Source of the DNA: JAZSNL01 sp045536365
Lineage (GTDB): Bacteria; Bacillota_I; Bacilli_A; ML615J-28; CAG-313
DNA: 64,000 bases
NCBI GenBank assembly: GCA_045536365.1
Contig: JAZSNL010000018.1
Location: forward strand, 1-64,000
Reading direction: 5' to 3'
In this document: piece after piece, positions 1-8,600 of the stretch
How the letters are laid out: each line of letters starts with the position of its first letter
How positions within the stretch are numbered: position 1 is the first letter of the stretch
Translations under genes and position numbers: made by a program
Notes under the pieces: model-generated
What the model was told of the DNA's origin: nothing
What the model saw: only the letters and a program-made list of their open reading frames with translations
The model's database searches: none

Positions 1-7
1 GAAAGAG

Positions 8-118
8 AGTTTGGTGATTATTGCGAAGTGGACACACCTGTTCCCATGCCGAACACAGAAGTTAAGCACTTGTGCGCCGACGATAGTAGGAAACTGCAAA
101 AATAGGTCATCGCCAGCT
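8..118 (+). rRNA. rrf: 5S ribosomal RNA
   Basis: Contains the conserved 5S core (CCCATGCCGAACACAGAAG) and complementary ends: TGGTGA near position 12 pairs with TCGCCA near 111-116, with G-U pairs allowed, and the stem extends through flanking GAAAG/CTTTC. It is followed 30 bp later by tRNA-Asn, as at the end of a Gram-positive rRNA operon. The exact processed ends are estimated to within a few bases; the rest of the operon lies left of the window. Confidence 0.93.
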
Positions 119-147
119 CCTTTCTATATTCAAAAAAATGGTGTCGT

Positions 148-224
148 GCCTCTTTAGCTCAGTCGGTTAGAGCACATGACTGTTAATCATGGTGTCCGGA
201 GTTCAAGTCTCTGAAGGGGCGCCA
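148..224 (+). tRNA. tRNA-Asn (anticodon GTT)
   Basis: A full cloverleaf can be drawn. The acceptor GCCTCTT (148-154) pairs with AAGGGGC (214-220), the anticodon stem-loop is CATGA-CTGTTAA-TCATG with anticodon GTT, and the T-arm is CGGAG-TTCAAGT-CTCTG. CCA is encoded at 222-224. It lies directly after 5S rRNA, so it is probably transcribed as the tail of the rRNA operon. Confidence 0.95.
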
Positions 225-248
225 TTTTTTTTTACAACGAGGTATTTT

Positions 249-1151
249 ATGAGTAATGCGAAAAAAGGAATATTAGCTGGTATTATAAGTAATACAATAT
301 TTGGATTTAGTTTTATTTTTACAACAATATGTTTAAAAGAAACTAGTGTATTAATAACACTTTCTTATAGATCAATTATTGCGTTAATAACATTATTTAT
401 TGTAATGTTGATATTTAAAGTAAAAATAAAAGTAGATAAGAAAGACTTACCTTTATTAATAATAATGGGACTATGTCAACCTTCAATATATTTTTTATGT
501 GAAAACTATGGAATATTATATTCATCAACAAGTTTTGCGTCTGTAATGTTATCTGTAATTCCAATAATATGTATTATTTTAGGTGTAACTTTTCTAAAAG
601 AAAAAGTTACAATTAAACAAGTAATTTATGCTTGTCTTGCGGTAGTGGGAGTAATATTAATCTCAATATCAAATTGGACAGGTGGTCATATTAAATTATT
701 AGGAATAATATTATTACTTGGTGCTGTTATATCAGCAGCTGTATTTAGTATCTTTAGTCGTAAACTTTCAACTAAATATTCATCGCTTCAAAGAACATTC
801 ATGATGTTTTTAATAAGTACAATAACATTTACAACAATTGCGTTTTTTCAAAATATAAATCAATTAGATAATTTTATAAAACCATTATCTAATTATAAAT
901 TTGTTTTGTCAGTTTTATATTTAGGAACAATTTCATCAGTTGTCGCGTTTATGTTAGTAAATGTTGCGAATACAAATTTACCAGTTTCTAAAAGTACAGT
1001 ATTTAGCTGTTTATCAACAGCAATATCAGTAATAGTAGGAATATTCTTATTAAAAGAACCATATTCAATAATTACAATTATTGCAACAATAATTATCCTT
1101 TTTGGTGTATATAAAACTCAATCAACAGATAAGAAAAAAAGAGACTCATAG
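249..1151 (+). CDS. EamA/DMT-family transporter
   Basis: A 300-residue, very hydrophobic protein with about ten predicted membrane helices arranged as two similar five-helix halves, the usual size and layout of drug/metabolite (EamA, RhaT-like) exporters in the cell membrane. The typical motif regions are visible: an N-terminal GFSFIFTT stretch, SVIPIICIILGVTFLKEK at the end of the first half, and TAISVIVGIFLLKEP in the second. The ATG at 249 is preferred over an upstream in-frame ATG at 189 because the latter lies inside tRNA-Asn; CGAGG lies just upstream of 249. The gene ends in the bidirectional terminator shared with the convergent ABC operon. The substrate cannot be read from sequence. 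Confidence 0.88.
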   Translation: MSNAKKGILAGIISNTIFGFSFIFTTICLKETSVLITLSYRSIIALITLFIVMLIFKVKIKVDKKDLPLLIIMGLCQPSIYFLCENYGILYSSTSFASVMLSVIPIICIILGVTFLKEKVTIKQVIYACLAVVGVILISISNWTGGHIKLLGIILLLGAVISAAVFSIFSRKLSTKYSSLQRTFMMFLISTITFTTIAFFQNINQLDNFIKPLSNYKFVLSVLYLGTISSVVAFMLVNVANTNLPVSKSTVFSCLSTAISVIVGIFLLKEPYSIITIIATIIILFGVYKTQSTDKKKRDS

Positions 1152-1163
1152 AGTCTCTTTTTT
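1134..1163. terminator. Bidirectional intrinsic terminator
   Basis: GAGACTC (1141-1147), loop ATA, GAGTCTC (1151-1157), with an A-run on the left and a T-run on the right, so it works in both directions. The stop codon of the EamA gene sits inside it and the minus-strand permease gene ends in it. Confidence 0.85.
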
Positions 1164-2439
1164 ATCTTAGATAATCAATAATATCATTCTTTCTTAATTT
1201 TATAAACATTGGTGCACAAATTGCAAATAAGATTATTAACATTAAAACAAAAATTACACCAAGTGATAACATAAATACTCCGAAATTAAGAACAACATTA
1301 ACACCTAAACCAGTAAATAAAGGCTTAGAACAAAATACAAATACAGTTCCTAATACAGCAGCTACAATAGATGAGAAAGTACCACATATTATTACTTGAA
1401 CCCATAATAACATATCAACCTTTCTTCTTTCAAAACCATGTGATATTAATACACCTAAGAAAGTTTTTTGTAAATGAATAATACTATCAACCTTTAACGC
1501 AAGAGTTACAAGGAATGAACTACCTAATATAACAATGAAAATAATAAATATTATCTGCATAAAAGTAATCATACTTTGTAAAGTAGATATTGAACTAGAC
1601 ATATCTTCAGCTGCATATGTTACGATATTACCACTATATAATTTAAATAATTGTGAATAAGCTTTTTCACCTTCTTCATATGTATCAAAGAAGAATCTTG
1701 TAACTGGTTGGTAATATTTATTAAATTTATTAAAATATCCATCTGTACTAGAAATGTAAATAGTATCAGTAGTATAATTTTTAGAAACAACACCAACAAT
1801 CTTCCATTCATCAGATTGATAATTAGAAGATTTAAAACTAATAGTTTTACCTATTATATTATCAATATCTAAACCAAAATATTCAACTAATTTTTCGTTA
1901 ATAACAATTTCATTATTATTATTAAGAACAGTACCTTTAATAATAATATTTTTTCTAGATCCAAACTCAGATTTAAAACCAATTTCTTCATTCTTAGTAA
2001 ACATACTATCATCTAAATCAATACCTTCAAAATAAATATTTTCTTTATCTACATTACTAGTATAATTTTTATTATCAATAATAACAGTAAATGAAGTATC
2101 AATTTGTTGATAAAGATTTGCACCTACTTGAGGAACAGAAGGATTATACTTTGTTCGTTTAGTAATTTCTAATCCATATTTCATCCATTGCTCATTTTCT
2201 TGTGCCGGGTGATCTTTTAAATGAATAGGAATATCATCATTAATTTCTACATAATTATATTTTAAATTAATATTTTGAATAGAATCATAACTATCATAAA
2301 TAGCAGTTACACTACAAACATAAATAGAACATAAACATAAAAGTAATGATAAGATAATTACTATATGAATAAAGAACTTACGATAAGACTTAATATTTCT
2401 TACTGCGAATATAAACATATCTTTTAACATCTTATACAC
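1162..2439 (-). CDS. ABC transporter permease (FtsX/MacB-like), second permease
   Basis: A 425-residue membrane protein with one N-terminal membrane segment (about residues 22-48), a large extracytoplasmic domain (about 50-285) and three C-terminal membrane segments. This is the MacB/FtsX permease topology. It is the last gene of a three-gene minus-strand operon (ATPase, permease, permease), and its start overlaps the preceding permease by 8 bp, so translation is probably coupled. With the two partners it would form an exporter for a peptide, antibiotic or lipoprotein. Two dissimilar permeases with one MacB-type ATPase are common in low-GC Gram-positives. Substrate unknown. Confidence 0.82.
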   Translation of the reverse strand: MYKMLKDMFIFAVRNIKSYRKFFIHIVIILSLLLCLCSIYVCSVTAIYDSYDSIQNINLKYNYVEINDDIPIHLKDHPAQENEQWMKYGLEITKRTKYNPSVPQVGANLYQQIDTSFTVIIDNKNYTSNVDKENIYFEGIDLDDSMFTKNEEIGFKSEFGSRKNIIIKGTVLNNNNEIVINEKLVEYFGLDIDNIIGKTISFKSSNYQSDEWKIVGVVSKNYTTDTIYISSTDGYFNKFNKYYQPVTRFFFDTYEEGEKAYSQLFKLYSGNIVTYAAEDMSSSISTLQSMITFMQIIFIIFIVILGSSFLVTLALKVDSIIHLQKTFLGVLISHGFERRKVDMLLWVQVIICGTFSSIVAAVLGTVFVFCSKPLFTGLGVNVVLNFGVFMLSLGVIFVLMLIILFAICAPMFIKLRKNDIIDYLR

Positions 2440-3643
2440 CTCTAATCTTTTCTATTGCTTTTTTCGTAGTTTTATTATTCAAAGAAATACTCAAAATACC
2501 AACAGAAACTATAGTAAATAATACAAGTAAGATAATAGGAGATAATACCGCAAATCTGATTGTAAATTCAGAACCAAGTAATAATAAATAATACTTGCTG
2601 ATTAATGACATTGCGATAGAAGAAATACCAAAGCTTACTAATACGCCAACAAAAATTAAAACAAACATAAATGAACTATAACATAAAATTAATTTAATAT
2701 TATTAAAACCTATTAATTTTAATTGATATAAGAACTTTCTTCTTCGATTAATAATTGTATTTAAGAAACTATAAATAGTAACAGTTAATATAACAGTCAT
2801 TAATATAGTTAATACTGTTAAAACAGTATAAATAACATTAATTAAAGAAATAGAATTTTCATAAGATAAGTCACGAGATAAACTAATATAACGATAACTT
2901 TCTAAATCATTAACAAAATCAAAATATTGATCTAAATCATTCAATATAAAAGTCAAAACATAACCATTTATATCAAAATCCTTAACACAACTTGTATCCA
3001 TGATATATGAATGAGTAGAAAAAATATTAGAATAAAAACCAATAACAGTTCCAGTAACTTCAACTCCATTATTTATAATAGTTATACTATCTCCTCTATT
3101 AAGATTTAATAATCGGTTAAAAGTTTCACTAATAATAATCGGATTTTCAACGTTACTATAAGTATTGATAATATATTGTTCTAATAACTTATCTTGATAA
3201 GCTTTATTAAAAGATATAAATGTTCCAGACTTAGTTAACTCATATTCACTACCCTTAACATTACCAGAATATTCTTTAAAGTTAGGGTCATTTTCATTTT
3301 TAAATTCAATATTACCAACTAAATCTTGTTTGTATCTCCATTTATCATCTAATGTAATTTCTAGTTTATCAGTTTTGAAAGTTAAATACTCTTCTCTTTC
3401 TAATACATTAGTAAGTTCTATCTTAACATTATAATCATTAAAATCATCAATATTTTCATATCCTTCATTTCTTAAAATCGTATTTGCAGTAGAAATAGTA
3501 CTTAACATACTTGTTTTAACTGAAAATGACATTGTAAGAATAATTGACATTATTGTGAATGATAAAGTCATAACAATAAAAATAGGAATTATTAATTTAA
3601 GTAAAACTTTTACTTCCTTTTTAATGATGAGAAAGAAGTTCAT
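2432..3643 (-). CDS. ABC transporter permease (FtsX/MacB-like), first permease
   Basis: A 403-residue protein with an N-terminal membrane helix (about 12-37), an extracytoplasmic region of about 220 residues, and a C-terminal block of three to four membrane helices including TVLTILMTVILTVTIYSF, where FtsX-type core domains lie. The start overlaps the 3-prime end of the ATPase gene by 23 bp, and an AAGGTG ribosome-binding site lies within the ATPase coding sequence, supporting coupled expression. It is partner of the 1162-2439 permease and the 3621-4304 ATPase. The substrate is not predictable. Confidence 0.82.
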   Translation of the reverse strand: MNFFLIIKKEVKVLLKLIIPIFIVMTLSFTIMSIILTMSFSVKTSMLSTISTANTILRNEGYENIDDFNDYNVKIELTNVLEREEYLTFKTDKLEITLDDKWRYKQDLVGNIEFKNENDPNFKEYSGNVKGSEYELTKSGTFISFNKAYQDKLLEQYIINTYSNVENPIIISETFNRLLNLNRGDSITIINNGVEVTGTVIGFYSNIFSTHSYIMDTSCVKDFDINGYVLTFILNDLDQYFDFVNDLESYRYISLSRDLSYENSISLINVIYTVLTVLTILMTVILTVTIYSFLNTIINRRRKFLYQLKLIGFNNIKLILCYSSFMFVLIFVGVLVSFGISSIAMSLISKYYLLLLGSEFTIRFAVLSPIILLVLFTIVSVGILSISLNNKTTKKAIEKIRGV

Positions 3644-4304
3644 CTTTAATCACCTTCCCATCTTTCATTGTTATCATACGATCTGCCATTCTTGCATCTT
3701 CCATGTTATGAGTTACTAGAACAACAGTCTTTCCTTGTTTTTTAAGATTTAATAAAATGTTCATTACCATTTTACCATTAATACTATCTAAGTTACCACA
3801 AGGCTCATCCGCAAATATAATATGAGGATTTTTAATTAATGCTCTTCCAATACAACATTTTTGTTGTTCACCACCAGATAAATATCTAACCTTTTGACTA
3901 GACTTTTCTAACATATCAAGTGATTTTAACATATCAAATCCTTTTTGAGCAATCTCTTCAGCTGAGTCTTTAGTAATAACTAAAGGAAGAACCATATTTT
4001 CATATACTGTATATTCTGGTTCTAGATAAAACTGTTGAAAGATAAATCCAATATGTTCACTTCTGAATAAAGATAATTCTTTATCATTCATCTTTAGATA
4101 ATCTTTTCCATCAACTAAAATCTCACCAGATGTAGGAACATCTAATCCACTTATCATATTTAATAATGTTGATTTACCACTTCCTGAATGACCAGTAATT
4201 GAAATCATTTGACCATCAGGTATAGTTAAACTAACATCATCTAGAGCTTTGAAAACCTCATCAGGTAGCTGATAAGCTTTCGTAACATTCTTAATTTCAA
4301 TCAT
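3621..4304 (-). CDS. ABC transporter ATP-binding protein (MacB/LolD-like)
   Basis: A 227-residue nucleotide-binding subunit with all key motifs: Walker A GHSGSGKST (residues 38-46), Q-loop at FIFQQF, signature LSGGEQQ (142-148), Walker B IIFADEP (162-168) and H-loop His199. Length and the Q-loop/signature sequence match the LolD/MacB/YknY clade that powers FtsX-like permeases. It is the first gene of the minus-strand exporter operon, followed by two overlapping permease genes. The ribosome-binding site is AAAGGGTG upstream of the ATG, and a sigma-A promoter lies at 4336-4364 on the same strand. Confidence 0.92.
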   Translation of the reverse strand: MIEIKNVTKAYQLPDEVFKALDDVSLTIPDGQMISITGHSGSGKSTLLNMISGLDVPTSGEILVDGKDYLKMNDKELSLFRSEHIGFIFQQFYLEPEYTVYENMVLPLVITKDSAEEIAQKGFDMLKSLDMLEKSSQKVRYLSGGEQQKCCIGRALIKNPHIIFADEPCGNLDSINGKMVMNILLNLKKQGKTVVLVTHNMEDARMADRMITMKDGKVIKDELLSHH

Positions 4305-4335
4305 AGTTACACCCTTTCTATTATATATATAATAT

Positions 4336-4364
4336 ATTATACCATTTTTTTATAATAAACGCAA
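4336..4364 (-). promoter_or_regulatory. Promoter of the ABC exporter operon
   Basis: On the minus strand: TTGCGT (-35) and TATAAT (-10) with a 17-bp spacer, about 30 bp upstream of the ATPase start codon. Confidence 0.7.
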
Positions 4365-4392
4365 AATAAACACAAAAATATTATCATATTAC

Positions 4393-4421
4393 TTGTATAT
4401 TATTTAAAATAGGAGTATAAT
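4393..4421 (+). promoter_or_regulatory. Promoter of tRNA-Glu
   Basis: TTGTAT (-35, 4393-4398), 17-bp spacer and TATAAT (-10, 4416-4421), ending 18 bp before the tRNA. Confidence 0.75.
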
Positions 4422-4439
4422 ATACACGTTATGATAAAT

Positions 4440-4516
4440 GGTCCGTTGGAGAAGCGGCTTAACTCACATGCCTTTCACGCATGCATTCACGGGTTCGAAT
4501 CCCGTACGGATCACCA
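4440..4516 (+). tRNA. tRNA-Glu (anticodon TTC)
   Basis: The acceptor GGTCCGT pairs with ACGGATC (one G-T pair). The anticodon arm is CATGC-CTTTCAC-GCATG, giving anticodon TTC, and the T-arm is ACGGG-TTCGAAT-CCCGT. CCA is encoded at 4514-4516. It has its own promoter and is followed at once by a terminator that belongs to a 43-bp repeat found again at 11607. Confidence 0.95.
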
Positions 4517-4557
4517 TTGGAAATTTAAGTCTTCGGAAGAAGGCTTTTTTATTTTTA
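4515..4557 (+). repeat. 43-bp direct repeat, copy 1 (at the 3-prime end of tRNA-Glu)
   Basis: Starts CATTGGAAATTTAAGTCTTC within the tRNA CCA end, runs through the tRNA terminator, and matches 11607-11649 at 42 of 43 positions by eye. The only difference is one base in the hairpin loop. The two copies bracket about 7 kb and could be the ends of an inserted element. Confidence 0.85.
4527..4556 (+). terminator. Terminator of tRNA-Glu
   Basis: AAGTCTTC, loop GGAA, GAAGGCTT (with G-T pairs), then a T-rich tract. It lies 10 bp after the tRNA. Confidence 0.8.
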
Positions 4558-4745
4558 TAGGGTATTTTAGCCAAATTTGATTAGAATATCCTCTTTTTTT
4601 ATACATTTATGCAACATTTAGATTTAATAACTATATGAGACTGACCACAGACTCGAACCATTGTCTTACGGGTGTCGAACCTATAAGAGATAATGATGGA
4701 AATTAAATTAATTTTGTTGTATAATATACTACGAGGTATTAGAAA

Positions 4746-5198
4746 ATGAAAAAAATATATGCACAAAAACAAATGTTTTATTTTATGAATTTTTTTACTG
4801 TATTATTTGCTATAGTAGGTATATATGGTGGATATGCTAAAGATTCAAGCTTCTATAGTGTGTTATATGCATCACTTGGTATATTTTTATTATCTTTGTT
4901 CATGCTAATTAATAGAATATATTATAATGATAATGAAATAAAGTTTTATTGTGTTTATAGAAAACAAACTGTCAAATTTGAAGATATTAAAGAAATATTT
5001 ATGGATCATGATTTAATTCAAGGTACTAGAATTATTTTTAATTTAGAAAAAGAAGTTGGAACATTGTGTTGTGACTATATGGAATATGCAAAAAAATGTA
5101 GAGAATTAGGTATTAAAAATACATTCTATTTTGTTGGAATAACAAAAAAAGATGTAAAGGAATTGTTAAAGAATTATAAAGGTAAAATACAAAATTAG
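4746..5198 (+). CDS. Small membrane protein with a bPH-like domain
   Basis: A 150-residue protein with two membrane helices (about residues 12-30 and 38-57) followed by a cytoplasmic domain. The pattern after the helices (NEIKFYCVYRKQTVKFEDIKEI) resembles the start of bacterial PH-like domains (bPH2, formerly DUF304 type), where a short beta meander follows a paired-helix anchor. This is a fold-level guess and the function is unknown. It is the first gene inside the repeat-bounded segment downstream of tRNA-Glu and stands alone, with decayed sequence after it. A TATAAT-like element lies just upstream (about 4719). Confidence 0.55.
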   Translation: MKKIYAQKQMFYFMNFFTVLFAIVGIYGGYAKDSSFYSVLYASLGIFLLSLFMLINRIYYNDNEIKFYCVYRKQTVKFEDIKEIFMDHDLIQGTRIIFNLEKEVGTLCCDYMEYAKKCRELGIKNTFYFVGITKKDVKELLKNYKGKIQN

Positions 5199-5247
5199 AA
5201 AATCTTGTTAATTTTAATAATGCATTAAATTTAGTGGGAGGTGCTCA

Positions 5248-5584
5248 ATGAAAAGATTGCAGTCTAGAAAAGATTGTAAAGGACACACTTTAATGAAACA
5301 ATTGTTAATAAATTTAGAATTAGAAAGTTCTAATTGCATCATATAAAAGTAATAAATGGAACTTTGAATGTGAAAATAGACTTTTTTCCCCTAAAAAAGA
5401 GAATAATGTGAAACTAAAAGATGCTAATCTAAAATTAAAATCAATATATATTGGATTCAAAATGTGTGATTAAAAAAAGAACGAAATTATTGAAATTTGT
5501 AATAAATTATCTGTTCCAGTAAAATTGGTTAAACCTTCAAAAGTACCATTTAATGTTGAAATAATCGAATTGCCTCGATATTAA
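5248..5584 (+). pseudogene. Decayed ORF remnants filling the 5199-5633 gap
   Basis: This 435-bp gap has no intact gene. A 32-codon ORF (5248-5346) with a strong GGGAGG site stops early. After it come two coding-like pieces in different frames, one ending GFKMCD and stop, the next starting NEIIEICNKLSVPVKLVKPS and ending LPRY and stop at 5582. The regular amino-acid make-up suggests one frameshifted gene of roughly 110 residues. The family is not recognised. Confidence 0.4.
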
Positions 5585-5633
5585 AGACAATTTAATTAAA
5601 GAAATAAAAATTATAAGAGGAGATTGATGTAAA

Positions 5634-8600
5634 ATGAATGATGAATATATACAAATTATTTCATATTTAAATATTATGGAACTTCCGCTTGATGCTCCTA
5701 TTAATGAAGATATTGTAAATAAAGCATACAGAAAACTAGTAAAAATATATCATCCAGATGTAGCTAATGATAGATACAAAGATGGTATAAAATTTATAGA
5801 ATTAAAAAAAGCTAGAGATTATTTGCTTAATAATATTACTTATGTAAATAGTGTTATAAGAAGTGGATTTTCTAAATCAAATCAATACTCAACAAGTGAT
5901 TACGCTTATGAAAAATGGAAGCAGGAACAAGAATTTCAAAGACGAAAAAAAGAGGAAGAAGAAAAAAGACGTAGAGAGGAAGAGTCACGTCGTAAAACTG
6001 AGGAAGAAAGAAGAAAAAGAGAAGAAGAACAAAAAAGAAAAGCGTTAGAAAAAGAAAAAATATTGAAAGAGAAAAAAGATATAGAGATTAAGTTAAAAGA
6101 ATTAATTAGAAATATCGATAAAAATTTATATAGAGATAAGGAATACAATAACATAATTGAACTCATAAATGAATTCTTAATAAAATTACCTTATTTAACA
6201 AATTATAAAAAAGAATATGCTCTTTTAATAGAAAAAATAAAGAAACAGAGAAATAAGAAGTTTTTTGAAAAAATAAAATTGTTGAAAAAAATATCTATAA
6301 TATGTTCTTCGTGCATTACTGTTTTAATAATCGTAACGTTAATAATTAAACTTTTGATTATTCCTCATGCGAAGTATATGATTAATTTGAATAAATATAA
6401 TAATGCAATAGAATATATTGAAACTAAAGAATATGATAAAGCAAAAGATTTATTAAATGATTTAGATACTTTCGAAAATTCTTCAAAATTGCTTGATTTA
6501 TTACCTATATACGAAGAATTAGATAAGAACAATTATGAAAATGCTATAAGAATAATATTATCTAAAAAATCAAATATTCAAATTAAATATAACGTTAATG
6601 GTGGTACACTTTCTAATGAATGTCTTGAAACAATTGGTGATATTGTTATAAAAGAAGTTAAGAAAAATGGATATTTATTAGATAAATATGTTGTAGAGAA
6701 TTACGAAATCAATATAGACGAAAATATTAGTGTAAATATTACATTAAAAGCAATTTATATTACAGAAAAATATTCGGTTTCATATATATATGATGGTAGT
6801 TTACTAAAAGAAAACATTTCATCATATGATATTGAAAGTGATACTTTTGTCTTAAATAATCCAAACAAAGAAGGGTATGAGTTTGTAGGATGGTACAATC
6901 AATATGAAGAAAATATTGATAAAATACAAAAAGGTTCAATAGGTGATTTAATATTAAAAGCTAAATATGTACCGATTTCATATGATATTATGTATGATTT
7001 AGATGGAGGCACTACCAATTCAAATAATCCTTCAAACTATAATATTGAATCAGAGACTATAACTTTAGAATATCCTACTAAATCAGGTTATACATTTATA
7101 GGATGGAATATGAATGGTAGCAGTGAGATTATTAAAGATATGTTGATAAATAAAGGAAGTATTGGCAACATTAATTTAACTGCTAACTGGATGCCTAATG
7201 AATATAGAATCATATATAATTTAAATGGTGGTATAAATAACATTAATAATCCAGCAGGTTATGTTAAAGATAATGGAGATACTGTAATTTATGAGCCTTC
7301 AAAGGAAGGGTATACGTTCATAGGTTGGACTAGTTATAATCATTCAACTCCCAAAAAAGAATTATATATTGAAAATGGTACACAAGGAAATTTAATTTTG
7401 ACAGCTAATTATATACCAAATGAATATAAAATAAAGTTCGATGTAAATGGAGGAAGTAATTTAATTTCAGATGAACTGACTGTATCCTTTGACTCTAATT
7501 ATAAACTTATTACTCCAAATAGAATAGGATATGAATTCATGGGATGGAAGTATGGGGATAATGATTTTAATTATGAAGGAAAATACACAATTGATAATGA
7601 TATTGTTTTAGTCGCAAGTTGGAAACCTATTGTATTTAATATTAACTATTCTTTGAATGGTGGTGTTAACAATATTTTAAATCCAAACAATTACACTATT
7701 GAAGAAGAGATAATACTTAACAATCCTTCAAAAATCGGTTATACATTTATAGGATGGACTTCAGATATTGATGACAAACCAACTTATGATTATAAGATAT
7801 TATTAGGTAGTTACGGAGATATAACAATTGTTGCAAATTATACTGCTAACACATATAAAATAACATATGATGTTAATACGGGAGACAAATTATTATGCGA
7901 TATACAAGAAGTATTATATGATTCTAATTTTAATTTGACAATTCCTACAAAAGTAGGATATAGTTTTGATGGTTGGTATTTAAATGATGAAAAGTTTGAA
8001 ATCAGTAAATGGAATCTATTAGAAAACATTGAATTAAAAGCAAAATGGACAGCAAATGTATATCAAATAGAAATCATTGATGAAAATATAGGAACATTTG
8101 ATGTTACATATGATTCAAATTATACTTTAAATAATCCTTTGAAAGATAATTATATATTTAAAGGATATTATTCAGAACCATATGGTAAAGGAACCAAGTA
8201 TACTGATGAATTAGGGTATTCGCTAAATATATTTACAGATATTGCAAATATCAAATTATATCCATATTATCAATATAAGATTGATTTTGTTTCAAATGGA
8301 GGAGTATTTATTGAATCTTTGACATTAGATGAAAATATAAATCTTTCGCCAAATATTACGACAACAAAAGAAGAAAGAACTTTTGGTGGATGGTATATAG
8401 ATATTGATTTAATTACTCCATTAACAAAAGTTATAGGAAATGTAACAGTTTATGCTAAATGGGAGGAAGAAACTCCTACATCATTGTTTAAATATGAGTT
8501 TGGTGATAATGTTAAAATATTTGAATATCATGGAAACATGGAAAATATTGTTATTCCTTCACATGTTGGCGGAAAAATAGTTTCTGAATTAGCATCATTT

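Noticed and set aside
189..248. Longer N-terminus for the EamA protein starting at 189
   Set aside because: It would begin inside tRNA-Asn; ATG 249 has its own ribosome-binding site and starts at the membrane-protein-like sequence.
5936..6166. Minus-strand ORF opposite the coiled coil of the J-domain protein
   Set aside because: A Ser/Phe/Leu-rich shadow of the Arg/Glu/Lys-rich coding strand, with no ribosome-binding site.
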